The notes under the pieces are model-generated. The model saw nothing but the letters and a program-made list of their open reading frames with translations, was not told the DNA's origin and made no database searches. Position numbers and translations under genes: made by a program. This document shows, piece by piece, positions 25,155-33,696 of a stretch of DNA of 64,000 bases (position 1 is its first letter; the number at the start of each line of letters is the position of its first letter). Source of the DNA: Cribrihabitans_A neustonicus (GTDB lineage Bacteria > Pseudomonadota > Alphaproteobacteria > Rhodobacterales > Rhodobacteraceae); NCBI RefSeq assembly GCF_048820895.1, contig NZ_JBMERQ010000004.1:62001-126000 (forward strand). The letters are read 5' to 3'.

Positions 25155-26060
25155 ATGCGGTTAACAAAATCCCGCAATGATGATATTGATCAACACATGC
25201 AGGCAAATATCGACAAACGAGTACGCGCAGAACAATTCCGGCAACGGCTCACCATTGCGCTGCGCGACAGCGGGCTGAGCCAAAGCGCCCTCGCGCGCCA
25301 CGTGGGCGTCGACCGCTCCACCATCTCGCAGCTCCTTACCGGCGAAGGCGCGCGGCTGCCCAATGCCCATGTGATCGGCGCCTGCGCCGCTGCGCTCGGG
25401 GTTTCGGCCGACTGGCTCTTGTCGCTTTCCGACCGGCCCGAAAGCGCCGCGGAGCTGCTGGCTGCCAGCCTCACCCTGACCGAAGCGCCGCGGGCGCTGG
25501 TGGACGAGCGCATTTTCGAATGGCACCAGGAGGCTGCGGGCTACAAGATCCGCCACGTGCCAGCCGCCCTGCCCGACATGCTGAAGACGCGCGCGCTGCT
25601 GGAATGGGAATACTCCCCGCACCTGGGCCGCACCGCCGATCAGGCCATCGGCGCGTCGGAAGACCGGCTCACCTGGATGCGCCGTTCGCCCTCGGACTAT
25701 GAAATCGCCATGCCGCTCTATGAGCTTGACAGCTTTGCCCATGCCACTGGGTACTACGAGGGGCTGCCGCTGGAGGTGCGGCTGGAGCAGCTGGCGCAGT
25801 TCGAGCAGATCTGCGAACAGCTCTACCCCCGGCTCAGGATCTACCTGTTCGATGCCAGACGGCTCTATTCCTCACCGCTGACCATCTTCGGGCCGCTCCT
25901 GTGCGTGTTCTATCCCGGCACACACTACATGGCCTTCCGCGACAAGGAGCGGATCGAGACCTTCACCAGCCATTTCGACCAGCTGGTGCGCGAGGCGACG
26001 ATCACGGCGCGCCAGCTGCCCGGCCGGCTCAGGGCGCTGAGGGCCGCGATCGGGGGGTGA
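25155..26060 (+). CDS. XRE-family transcriptional regulator
   Basis: 301 residues (an internal ATG at 25197 would give 287). An HTH_3-type helix-turn-helix occupies about residues 28-84 ('LRDSGLSQSALARHVGVDRSTISQLL' region, then 'HVIGACAAALGVSADWLLSL'). The C-terminal 200 residues do not match a domain I can name. They start with a 'ERIFEWHQEAAGYKIRHVP' stretch and include 'FGPLLCVFYPGTHYMAFRD', perhaps a ligand-binding fold. It is divergent from the DUF2061-desaturase-transporter operon, a plausible target. Confidence 0.75.
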   Translation: MRLTKSRNDDIDQHMQANIDKRVRAEQFRQRLTIALRDSGLSQSALARHVGVDRSTISQLLTGEGARLPNAHVIGACAAALGVSADWLLSLSDRPESAAELLAASLTLTEAPRALVDERIFEWHQEAAGYKIRHVPAALPDMLKTRALLEWEYSPHLGRTADQAIGASEDRLTWMRRSPSDYEIAMPLYELDSFAHATGYYEGLPLEVRLEQLAQFEQICEQLYPRLRIYLFDARRLYSSPLTIFGPLLCVFYPGTHYMAFRDKERIETFTSHFDQLVREATITARQLPGRLRALRAAIGG

Positions 26061-26248
26061 GCGGGAGAAATGCCCGGCGCGCAGCACGGTCCAAGACCGC
26101 CGCGCACCCGTCATCCGGAAACTGTACCAGAAGATAATCGTCCTGAGCCGTCGTGCGGCAGCAGGCGCCCGGCCCAGGCTCAGGCTATGCAGGTGTACAA
26201 CCTGCCGGGTACCGGCTCCAAGAGGGCACGGAACGCGAAGAACGGCTG

Positions 26249-27007
26249 CTACACCTTCGGGTCCGGATTCACCGTGTGCCCGTCCACCGCAATCACCTGG
26301 CCGGAGACCAGCCGCGCCGCGTCCGAACCCAGGAATACCGCCATACCGGCAATATCGCGCGCCTCCACGAAACGCCCCATCGAGGTGCCCGCGGCATAGC
26401 CTGCATAAACCTGATCGCGAGTCATCCCCTTGGCCGCGGCCTCGCGTTCCAGCACGCCTTCCATGCGCGGCCCTTCCACCGCGCCGGGGCATATCGCATT
26501 GGCGCGGATGCCGAAGGGGCCGAGCTCCATCGCCAAGGTCTTCATCAGCCCGATCACGGCCCACTTCGCTGCCGCATAAGGCGCCCGGTTGGGATAGCCG
26601 TACTGGCCCGCCGTCGACGAGGTGATAATGATCGACCCGCTATTGGCCGCCTTCATCATCGGCGCTGCATATTTCGCGGCAAGAAAGGCGCCCTCCAGGT
26701 TGACGCTGACGCAGGCGCGCCAGTCGGCGAGGTCCACGTCCTCGATCCGCGCGGTGGGCCCGGCGATGCCGGCATTGGCGCAGAGCACATCCACCCCGCC
26801 CCAAGTGTCCGACACCTCGGCAAACAGTGCCCGCATCGCGGGTTCATCCGCCACATCCACCACGCTGCCGCGCCAGCCCTGCGGCAAACCCGCGAGGCTC
26901 TCCGCGTTCACGTCCGTTATCCAGACGTCGTGCCCGGCGGCGGAGAAGCCCTCCGCCATCGCCCGTCCGATGCCAGAGCCACCGGCGGTGATCAGCACCC
27001 GCGCCAT
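26249..27007 (-). CDS. SDR-family oxidoreductase in the carnitine locus
   Basis: 252 residues. It has the TGxxxGIG cofactor loop (TAGGSGIGRA, residues 7-16), 'NAG' at 78-80, catalytic Ser131, Tyr144 and Lys148 (YAAAK), and a C-terminal SGQVIAVDG. It is a classical short-chain dehydrogenase/reductase. Its start overlaps the stop of the carnitine dehydrogenase-thioesterase gene (TGATG). Given the acetoacetate released by the preceding step, 3-hydroxybutyrate/acetoacetate interconversion is one possibility, but no sequence feature proves it. Confidence 0.83.
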   Translation of the reverse strand: MARVLITAGGSGIGRAMAEGFSAAGHDVWITDVNAESLAGLPQGWRGSVVDVADEPAMRALFAEVSDTWGGVDVLCANAGIAGPTARIEDVDLADWRACVSVNLEGAFLAAKYAAPMMKAANSGSIIITSSTAGQYGYPNRAPYAAAKWAVIGLMKTLAMELGPFGIRANAICPGAVEGPRMEGVLEREAAAKGMTRDQVYAGYAAGTSMGRFVEARDIAGMAVFLGSDAARLVSGQVIAVDGHTVNPDPKV

Positions 27008-28479
27008 CAGCGCGGCGACCCGATTGCACGGCCCAGCCCCTCCGGCGCCGGCAAAGCGGCATGCGCCTCGGCCAGCTTGATCAGATTGGCCTCGACATGC
27101 GGCGCGGGCGGGGCCGAGCGGCGGGTTTTCAGATCCACATGCAGCAGCATATGCTCCCCCGTCGCCAAGAGGCGCTCGCCCGCAAACATCTCATGCCACA
27201 AATGCATCTTCTTGCCCTGCCCCATGATCACCCGCGTGCGCACCTGGATCGCGTCGCCCGCATGCACCTCGTCGAGGTGGCGGATATGGGTTTCGGCGGT
27301 GAAATAGCTGCCGCCTGAGGCGATGTACTCCGCATCGCAGCCGATGATCTCCATCAGCCGGTCGGTGGATTGCGCGAAGGCATCCAGATAACGGCTCTCG
27401 GTCATGTGGCCGTTGTAGTCGGTCCAGTCCAGCGGCACCACGCGCGACTGGGTCAGCACCGGCTGGGACAGGTCCGCGACCTCCTCGAGGCGGCGTGCCA
27501 GCCCCGCCTCGCCCATCCGGCCCGCGTCATGGGCGTTCTGCAAGGCGCCCGCGCCCCAATCGTTCGCCGACAGCGCCCGCATCATGCCGACGAGGTTGCT
27601 ATCCCGGATGCGCTCCAGCTCGCGGATCGAATACTGGCCGGACTGAGCATCGGACTGCCCGGCGATCAGATCGACCAGCTCCTCGGTGAACTCCGGCACG
27701 TCCATCAGCTTGGTCCAGGGCCAGCTGAGGGCAGGGCCGAACTGCGCCATGAAATGCTTCATGCCCGCTTCGCCGCCAGCCACCCGGTAGGTCTCGAACA
27801 GGCCCATCTGCGCCCAGCGGATGCCGAAGCCGTAGCGGATCGCGTTGTCGATCTCCTCGGTGGTGGCGATGCCGTCCTTGACCAGCCACAGCGCCTCGCG
27901 CCAGACCGCCTCCAGGAAACGGTCAGCGACATGGGCGTCGATCTCCTTCCTCAGGTGCAGCGGGTACATGCCGATGGCAGAGATGATCTCCTTTGCCCGC
28001 GCGATGGTGCGTTCGGAATTCGCGTCCGTAGTCACCAGCTCGACCAGCGGCAGCAGGTAAACCGGGTTGAACGGGTGCGTGACCACGATCTGGCCAGGGT
28101 TTGCGCACCCTTCCTGCAACTGCGAGGGCTTGAAGCCCGAGGTGGAGGAGCCGATCACCGCATCCGCTTCGCAATGCTCTTGCAGCCCGGCATAGACCTT
28201 CTGTTTCAGGTCCAGCCGCTCCGGCACGCTTTCCTGCACCCAACTTGCGCCCTGCACGGCTTCGGCCAGCGTGCCGTGGAACGAGAGCGCGCCTTCCGGC
28301 GGCAGCGCCACGTTTCCAAGCCCCGGCAAGGAGCGGCGCGCGTTCTCCAGTACCTCGCCGATCTTGCGCTCGGCCTCCGGGTCCGGGTCGAACACCCGCA
28401 CGTCCCAGCCGTTGAGCAGGAACCGCGCGGCCCAGCCGCCGCCGATCACCCCGCCGCCGATGATTGCTGCTGTTTTCAT
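27007..28479 (-). CDS. L-carnitine 3-dehydrogenase fused to a betainyl-CoA thioesterase domain
   Basis: 490 residues from the ATG at 28479, preceded by AAGGAAG. Residues 1-320 are a 3-hydroxyacyl-CoA-dehydrogenase-type enzyme with the NAD loop GGGVIGGGWAARF and 'THPFNPVYLLPLVELV'. This is the L-carnitine dehydrogenase branch, which oxidises carnitine to 3-dehydrocarnitine. Residues 345-475 form a hot-dog thioesterase ('VVPLDWTDYNGHMTESRY'). The same fusion is known in rhizobial and roseobacter carnitine enzymes, where the second domain hydrolyses betainyl-CoA to glycine betaine. The neighbouring BKACE and regulator genes support this role. Confidence 0.88.
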   Translation of the reverse strand: MKTAAIIGGGVIGGGWAARFLLNGWDVRVFDPDPEAERKIGEVLENARRSLPGLGNVALPPEGALSFHGTLAEAVQGASWVQESVPERLDLKQKVYAGLQEHCEADAVIGSSTSGFKPSQLQEGCANPGQIVVTHPFNPVYLLPLVELVTTDANSERTIARAKEIISAIGMYPLHLRKEIDAHVADRFLEAVWREALWLVKDGIATTEEIDNAIRYGFGIRWAQMGLFETYRVAGGEAGMKHFMAQFGPALSWPWTKLMDVPEFTEELVDLIAGQSDAQSGQYSIRELERIRDSNLVGMMRALSANDWGAGALQNAHDAGRMGEAGLARRLEEVADLSQPVLTQSRVVPLDWTDYNGHMTESRYLDAFAQSTDRLMEIIGCDAEYIASGGSYFTAETHIRHLDEVHAGDAIQVRTRVIMGQGKKMHLWHEMFAGERLLATGEHMLLHVDLKTRRSAPPAPHVEANLIKLAEAHAALPAPEGLGRAIGSPR

Positions 28480-28535
28480 GTGACTTCCTTTGCGACCCAT
28501 CCGGCTCTTCTTCTTGCCGTAAATATCCTGGGGGT

Positions 28536-28553
28536 TTGGGGGCTAGCCCCCAA
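28536..28553 (-). terminator. Palindromic hairpin between BKACE and carnitine dehydrogenase genes
   Basis: A perfect 18-base palindrome (TTGGGGGC/GCCCCCAA around TA) in the 150-base gap. It has no long T-tract. It may attenuate transcription between the two genes, giving different amounts of the two enzymes. Confidence 0.4.
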
Positions 28554-28629
28554 TCCGCCCCTTTTGCCGCAGCGCGGCGCTGTACGGGGGGTGTACGGGC
28601 GGTGCATAGATGTCACCGCCCTGCACGGC

Positions 28630-29547
28630 CTACTTCGACGCCGGCGCCCGCTTCACCAGCCCCAGCTTCTCGCGCACCTCCTGGGCGCCGATTACCCGCG
28701 CGCCCATGTTCTCGATGATTGTCCCGGCCCGCTCCACCAACTGCCAATTCTCCGCCAGCACGCCCTTGTCCAGCCACAGGTTGTCCTCCAGCCCGACCCG
28801 CACATTGCCGCCTGCAAGCACCGAAGCCGCCACATAGGCCATCTGATTCCGCCCCAAAGCGAAGGCGGAGAACGTCCAGTCCTTGGGCACGTTGTTCACC
28901 ATCGCCATGAAGGTGTTGAGGTCATCCGGCGCGCCCCAGGGCACCCCCATGCAGAGCTGCACCAGCGCCGGACTGTCCAGGATACCGTCCTTCACCAGTT
29001 GCTTGGCATACCAAAGATGCCCGGTATCAAACGCTTCGATCTCGGGCTTCACGCCGAGATCGGTCATCATCCGGCCCATCGCCTGCAGCATGCCCGGCGT
29101 GTTGGTCATCACGTAGTCGGCCTCGGCAAAGTTCATGGTGCCGCAGTCGAGCGTGCAGATCTCGGGCAGGCACTCCGCCACATGGGCGACCCGCTCGGCC
29201 GCGCCGATCATGTCGGTACCCGCCTCCTTCAGGGGCAGCGGGTTCTCGGGATCGCCAAACACCATGTCGCCGCCCATCCCCGCGGTCAGGTTCAGGACCA
29301 CGTCGACCTCGGCTTCGCGGATCCGCTCCGTCACCTCGCGGTAAAGCCCGAGATCCCGCGACGGCGCGCCGCTCTCCGGGTCGCGCACGTGGCAATGCAC
29401 CACCGCGGCGCCGGCCTTCGCCGCGGCGATGGCCGACTCGGCAATCTGCTTGGGCGAACGCGGCACATGCGGGCTGCGGTCCTGGGTGCCGCCGGAGCCG
29501 GTCACGGCACAGGTGATGAAGACCTCACGGTTCATATTCAGAGGCAT
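28630..29547 (-). CDS. BKACE (beta-keto acid cleavage enzyme), probable dehydrocarnitine-cleaving
   Basis: 305 residues from the ATG at 29547, preceded by GGGGAAAGG. It has the DUF849/BKACE metal-binding motif H51-C-H53 ('AVVHCHVRDPESG'), 'LNLTAGMGGDMVFG', and 'GVPWGAPDDLNTFM' near residue 210. BKACE enzymes condense a beta-keto acid with acetyl-CoA, giving acetoacetate and a new CoA ester. In a carnitine locus the expected reaction is 3-dehydrocarnitine plus acetyl-CoA to betainyl-CoA plus acetoacetate. The CoA ester is then cut by the thioesterase domain encoded next. Confidence 0.87.
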   Translation of the reverse strand: MPLNMNREVFITCAVTGSGGTQDRSPHVPRSPKQIAESAIAAAKAGAAVVHCHVRDPESGAPSRDLGLYREVTERIREAEVDVVLNLTAGMGGDMVFGDPENPLPLKEAGTDMIGAAERVAHVAECLPEICTLDCGTMNFAEADYVMTNTPGMLQAMGRMMTDLGVKPEIEAFDTGHLWYAKQLVKDGILDSPALVQLCMGVPWGAPDDLNTFMAMVNNVPKDWTFSAFALGRNQMAYVAASVLAGGNVRVGLEDNLWLDKGVLAENWQLVERAGTIIENMGARVIGAQEVREKLGLVKRAPASK

Positions 29548-29680
29548 TTTGCCTTTCCCCTCGATGTACAGGGTTTTGCAGCGGGTTATCCCCAGGCTGC
29601 TCCCCAGATTCCGATTTGCGCTGAAGCCGACTGTGCCGCAGCCTTGATACCTGAACTTCACAACATGCGAATCGAACTTG

Positions 29681-30721
29681 ATGAAATCCGCAAAAAACAT
29701 CCTCCAGCCCGAACACCGCCCGCTGAAGACCGCGGTGCTGGTGCTGGACGAGTGCAACACGCTCTCCTTCGCAGCCGCCGTCGATCCGATGCGCGCGGCC
29801 AACCGGCTGGCGGGCCGCGGCGCGTTCGATTGGGACTACGTGAGCGCCACCGCCGAGCCGCCGATGCTGACCAGCGGCCTCACCGTGCCCAGCATCCCGC
29901 TGGCCCGGCTGGAGGGCTGCGAGCTGCTGATCGTGGTGGCGGGCTTCCAGCTTGCCCGCCATGCCACCCCCAGCCTGCTGGCCGGCCTGCGCCGCATCGC
30001 TGCCACCGGCGCCACGCTTGCGGGGATCGACGGCGGCCCGTGGCTCCTGGCGGAGGCCGGTCTGCTCGACGGCCACGCCGCCACCACCCATTGGGAGGAT
30101 CTGGAAAACTTCGCCGCCCGCTTCCCCGAGGTCGACTGCCGCAACGACCGCTTCACCGTCTCGGAAGGCCGTCTCACCTCCGGCGGCGCCACCCCCGCGA
30201 TCGAGATGATGCTGCACATCATCGCCGCCCGCCACGGGGCCGGCTTTGCCGCCCGTGTGGCGGGTCTCTTCCTCTACGACGGGCTCACCGCCGGGACCCG
30301 GCCGCAAAGCCGTCTTGGCGGCCAGAAGCACACTGCCCTGACGGCCAAGGCCAACGCGCTGATGGAGGCCTCGCTGGACGAGCCGATGCCGCTTGCCGAA
30401 ATTGCCGAGCGCCTCGGCACCAGCCCGCGCAGCTTGCAGCAGCAGTTCCGCCTGCGACTCAATACCACGCCGCAGGACCACTACCTGCAGCTGCGCCTGG
30501 CTGAGGCGCGGCGCCTCGTGACCGATACCGACCTGCCGCTGATGGAGGTGGCGATGGCGACCGGCTTCACTTCGCAGTCAAGCTTCGCCCGCGCCTTCCG
30601 CACCGCGCATGGCACCTCGGCCCGCGAGCTGCGCCAGAGCCGCGAGGGTGCAGGCGCCTACGGCCGTACCGGCAGCGGTACCGCCGCAGGGCAGCCCTAC
30701 CCGCGTTCGCCAGCGCACTGA
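29681..30721 (+). CDS. GlxA/AraC-family regulator, probable carnitine-catabolism activator (CdhR-like)
   Basis: 346 residues from the ATG at 29681. The N-terminal half is a DJ-1/PfpI-type domain ('KTAVLVLDECNTLSFAAAVDPMRAAN', 'LLIVVAGFQLA'). The C-terminal 100 residues are an AraC DNA-binding domain ('EPMPLAEIAERLGTSPRSLQQQFR', then 'LMEVAMATGFTSQSSFARAFR'). This is the layout of CdhR/GbdR regulators of carnitine and glycine betaine catabolism. It is divergent from the BKACE gene over a 133-base gap, which should contain the operator. The exact effector is inferred from context. Confidence 0.82.
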   Translation: MKSAKNILQPEHRPLKTAVLVLDECNTLSFAAAVDPMRAANRLAGRGAFDWDYVSATAEPPMLTSGLTVPSIPLARLEGCELLIVVAGFQLARHATPSLLAGLRRIAATGATLAGIDGGPWLLAEAGLLDGHAATTHWEDLENFAARFPEVDCRNDRFTVSEGRLTSGGATPAIEMMLHIIAARHGAGFAARVAGLFLYDGLTAGTRPQSRLGGQKHTALTAKANALMEASLDEPMPLAEIAERLGTSPRSLQQQFRLRLNTTPQDHYLQLRLAEARRLVTDTDLPLMEVAMATGFTSQSSFARAFRTAHGTSARELRQSREGAGAYGRTGSGTAAGQPYPRSPAH

Positions 30722-31097
30722 GAGCCGCAGGCGAGAAGGACAAGGCGCGGACTGCCGCCCGGAAGGCCCAGTCAGCGCGGGTGCCGGCCGCCTGCGCCCG
30801 CGCCCACCCGCTGGCAGGCGGCCCGGCAAATCCCGGGCCGCCTGATCCGCTTCATGGACCGTCTGCAACGCCAGCCAAACGCCTCCGGCCCGGCTTCGCA
30901 GGCTCCTAATTTACAATCGGAAACATCCTCGGCGGCTCCGATGCCGTGGCGGCCTCTCCCGTGCCGCCGCAGGCCGCCAAGCGGTGCTCGGGGGCAGCCG
31001 GTGCAGCTGCAGGCGCGGGAACCACCCGGCAGAGCGTCTCCCCGCGGACGCCACAGAGCGCCCGGGGGCGTGTGCCGCCCCCGCCCCGGTACTCCCT
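30722..31097. other. 376-base intergenic stretch without a supported gene
   Basis: Between the AraC-type regulator and the convergent aldo/keto reductase. Only low-complexity Arg/Pro/Ala open frames occur. An 8-bp GC hairpin (31063-31083), just after the reductase stop on the minus strand, may be its terminator, though no T-tract follows. Confidence 0.5.
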
Positions 31098-32141
31098 TCA
31101 GTAGGGCATCGGATGCGCTTTGTGCGCCGCGTCCAGCTCCTCGCGCAGTTCCGCGCTCAGGCTCAGCTCCGCCGCGCCCAGCGCATGCTCCAGCTGCGCC
31201 AGCGTCGTGGCGCCAAAGATCACCGACGCCATGAACGGCCGCTCCCGGCACCAGGCCAGCGCCATATGCACCGGGTCCAGGCCGTGCTTCCGCGCGATTT
31301 CCAGGTAGGCCGCGACCGCCCCGTGCACCCGCGGCGTTTCACGCCCGCCGAGCTCGGGGTTGATCGCCTTGCGCGAGCCCTCCGGCACCGCGCCGCCCTC
31401 GTACTTGCCGGTCAGAAGCCCGGTGCCCAGCGGCGAGAACGCCAGGAGCCCCACATCCTCGTTCACGCTCAGCTCCGCAAGGTCGGTGTCGAACATCCGG
31501 CACAGCAGCGAATACTCGTTCTGGATCGACGCCACCCGCGGCCAGCCCCGCTCTTCGGCAATGCGCAGCCACTGCGCCGTGCCCCAGGCGGTCTCGTTGC
31601 TGAGCCCGAAGGCACGGATGCTGCCCTTCTCAACCTGCCGCTGCAGCGCCTCCAGGCAGTCCTCCATATTGGCCAGCGTGGCCCCGCGGTCCTGCCCCGA
31701 AGGGTCATAGCTCCAGTTCTGCCGGAACATGTAGCTGCCGCGGTTGGGCCAGTGGAACTGGTAGAGGTCGATATAATCGGTCTTCAGCCGCCGGAGCGAG
31801 CCCTCGATGGTGGGCGCGATCGTCTCGGAGGTGATCGGCGCGCCATCGCGCACCGCTTCCAGCCCCGCGCCCGAGTGCTTGGTCGCGAGCACATAGTCCC
31901 CGCGCCGCCCGGTTTTTGCGTTCCAGTTGCCGATGATCTCCTCGGTCCGGCCGATTGTCTCCTTGCTGACCGGGTTCACCGGGTACATTTCCGCAGTGTC
32001 GAGGAAGTTGATCCCCGCCGCCAGCGCGCGGTCGATCTGCTGATGCGCCTCCGGTTCGGGGGTCTGGGTGCCGAAGGTCATGGTGCCGAGGCACAGGTCC
32101 GAGACCATGATGCCGGTGCGGCCAAGCGGGTTCATCTTCAT
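31098..32141 (-). CDS. Aldo/keto reductase, Tas-like
   Basis: 347 residues from the ATG at 32141 with AAGGA upstream. It has 'LGRTGIMVSDLCLGTMTFGTQTPEPEA', 'FLDTAEMYPV' (catalytic Asp and Tyr), 'ATKHSG' (Lys), 'LYQFHWP' (His) and a C-terminal 'VIFGATTLAQLEHAL' NADPH-binding block. The spacing and the AEMYPV motif resemble E. coli Tas. Substrate unknown. It is divergent from the first rhodanese gene with a 207-base gap. Confidence 0.85.
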   Translation of the reverse strand: MKMNPLGRTGIMVSDLCLGTMTFGTQTPEPEAHQQIDRALAAGINFLDTAEMYPVNPVSKETIGRTEEIIGNWNAKTGRRGDYVLATKHSGAGLEAVRDGAPITSETIAPTIEGSLRRLKTDYIDLYQFHWPNRGSYMFRQNWSYDPSGQDRGATLANMEDCLEALQRQVEKGSIRAFGLSNETAWGTAQWLRIAEERGWPRVASIQNEYSLLCRMFDTDLAELSVNEDVGLLAFSPLGTGLLTGKYEGGAVPEGSRKAINPELGGRETPRVHGAVAAYLEIARKHGLDPVHMALAWCRERPFMASVIFGATTLAQLEHALGAAELSLSAELREELDAAHKAHPMPY

Positions 32142-32348
32142 CTGCGCGGTCCTTTCCGGGACGGGGAGGTAGGGGTCTGGCGCGCAGACTACCCGGGCAC
32201 GGCGGGAGTGCAACCGGCTGCCCCGCCCGGGAGGGCCCTGCAAAAAACCCCGTTCCAGCTACAGAGTGTATTTACCTGCGCGTGTTACAGTTACGGCTGC
32301 CGAAGAACACCTGCACCAGCTGCCCTCGCGGGTTAAGAGGAGTCCCTG

Positions 32349-32750
32349 ATGACGAAAGCCATGACAAAAAGCAGCAAGGACCTGATCGCCGAAGCGGAAG
32401 CGGTGGTGCCCTGCACTACCGTTGCCGATGCGCTGGCGGCGCAGGCCCGCCCGAAGACCAAGTTCATCGACCTGCGGGTCATCCGCGAAGTCGAAAGGAC
32501 CGGGACCATCGACGGCGCCTTCTCCTGCCCCCGCGGCATGCTGGAATTCTGGATCGACCCGGAAAGCCCCTATCACAAGCCAATCTTTGCCAGCGACCGG
32601 AGGTTTATCTTCTACTGCGACAACGGCTGGCGGTCGGCGCTGGCGGCAAAGACGGCCATGGAGATGGGCCTGCAGAAGGTCTCCTACCTGCAAGGCGGCT
32701 TCGAGGCGTGGATCGCCGCGGGCGGGGCCGCGGCCCCCTACAGGTGGTAG
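32349..32750 (+). CDS. Rhodanese-like domain protein, copy 1
   Basis: 133 residues, one rhodanese domain. The active-site loop is C-D-N-G-W-R in 'IFYCDNGWRSALAA', with the persulfide cysteine followed by the RS motif. The sequence 'FIDLRVIREVERTGTIDGAF' gives the N-terminal CH2A-like motif. Such domains carry sulfane sulfur as a cysteine persulfide. It is followed 145 bases later by a paralogue that shares an almost unbroken block (GAFSCPRGMLEFWIDPESPY), so the pair arose by tandem duplication. Confidence 0.85.
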   Translation: MTKAMTKSSKDLIAEAEAVVPCTTVADALAAQARPKTKFIDLRVIREVERTGTIDGAFSCPRGMLEFWIDPESPYHKPIFASDRRFIFYCDNGWRSALAAKTAMEMGLQKVSYLQGGFEAWIAAGGAAAPYRW

Positions 32751-32895
32751 CCGGGGCTGCGCACGGGGGCGCGGGCGCACTGTCGCCCTGCTGCTCACAC
32801 TGAGGCAGCCACTCCCGCCCGGCAGCGCCGCGAGGCTTGCGCCGGGGCAAAAACCCCGGCAGCCTGCGCCCGGCTGCACAGAGAGGACCGGGACA

Positions 32896-33297
32896 ATGCC
32901 GCAACACATCACCAGGGGCGTGAAGGCGCTCCTCGACGAAGCAAACCAGACCGTGCAGGCCATGCCGGTGGCCGAAGCCCTGCAGAAAGCCCAGGACGAG
33001 GCCTACGTCTTCATCGACCTGCGCGACATCCGCGAACTGCAGCGCTCCGGCATGATCCCCGGCGCCTTCTCCTGCCCGCGCGGCATGCTGGAATTCTGGA
33101 TCGACCCCGAAAGCCCCTACCACAAGCCGGTGTTCAACCAGGACAAGACCTATGTTTTCTACTGCGCCAGCGCCTGGCGCTCGGCGCTCAGCGCCAGGAC
33201 GGCGATGGAGATGGGGCTGAAGCCGGTGATGCACCTGGAAGGCGGCTTTACCGAATGGGCCAAACAGGGCGGCCCGGTGGTCCCGCGCGAAGGCTGA
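32896..33297 (+). CDS. Rhodanese-like domain protein, copy 2
   Basis: 133 residues from the ATG at 32896; the open frame extends far upstream out of phase with copy 1. The active-site loop is C-A-S-A-W-R in 'VFYCASAWRSALSART'. Its length equals copy 1 and most of the central sequence is shared. The first 30 residues differ ('MPQHITRGVKALLDEANQTV'), and the loop differs at three of the four positions between Cys and Arg, which sets the electrostatics of the site. The two may therefore serve different sulfur acceptors. The same strand and spacing suggest one transcript. Confidence 0.85.
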   Translation: MPQHITRGVKALLDEANQTVQAMPVAEALQKAQDEAYVFIDLRDIRELQRSGMIPGAFSCPRGMLEFWIDPESPYHKPVFNQDKTYVFYCASAWRSALSARTAMEMGLKPVMHLEGGFTEWAKQGGPVVPREG

Positions 33298-33665
33298 AGC
33301 TCCGCAGCCCCGCGCAAAGGCTGACGCCGCCCGGCCTGCCGCCTTGCACTGCCCCCAGCCCCCTCTCCCCAGTCTGCCCCCCGACTACCCCAGGCCGCGG
33401 CCCTGCCACTCTCCGGCGCCCCGCCGCGCCCGGCTTCCGGGGTAGCCGCTCCGCCCGCCGCCCACGCCACCCCGCGCCGCGCGCCAGCGCGGCGCCCGGC
33501 CCAACCGGCGCGGTGCCGCCTGCGGCGGTGCCGGGCCGGGCGGGAGCCGCCCGCCTGCCGCTCCGCGCGCTCCCCTCCGTGTGCCCTGTCTCTCCCCGCT
33601 CTTCTTGCGCTCCGCTCTTCTTCCGCTCCGGCCCTGCCGCCTCCCCCCCCGCAGCCCGCGGTTGA
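33298..33665. other. About 370 bases of GC-rich intergenic sequence
   Basis: Pro/Ala/Arg-type open frames only, with several local GC inverted repeats (for example near 33510-33560). It ends at the LexA box that precedes the ImuA-like gene. No gene is supported. Confidence 0.5.
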
Positions 33666-33680
33666 GAACAATTGCAGAAC
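33666..33680 (+). promoter_or_regulatory. LexA (SOS) box
   Basis: GAAC-N7-GAAC (GAAC at 33666-33669 and 33677-33680) exactly matches the direct-repeat LexA operator known from alphaproteobacteria. It lies 17 bases before the start of the ImuA-like gene, in an AT-richer patch of otherwise GC-rich DNA. Confidence 0.8.
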
Positions 33681-33696
33681 ATCGTATCATGCCCCC

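Noticed and set aside
28536..28553. Palindrome taken as a site-specific recombination or operator site
   Set aside because: Such GGGGGC-GCCCCC hairpins are common gene-end elements in this group and no repressor family suggests the motif; kept only as a possible attenuator.
27370..30504. A 1,044-codon plus-strand open frame
   Set aside because: It runs antisense to the carnitine dehydrogenase and BKACE genes, has a His/Arg/Pro-rich composition typical of antisense frames in GC-rich DNA, and only its last part enters the AraC-type gene in another frame. The minus-strand genes have clear domains and ribosome sites.
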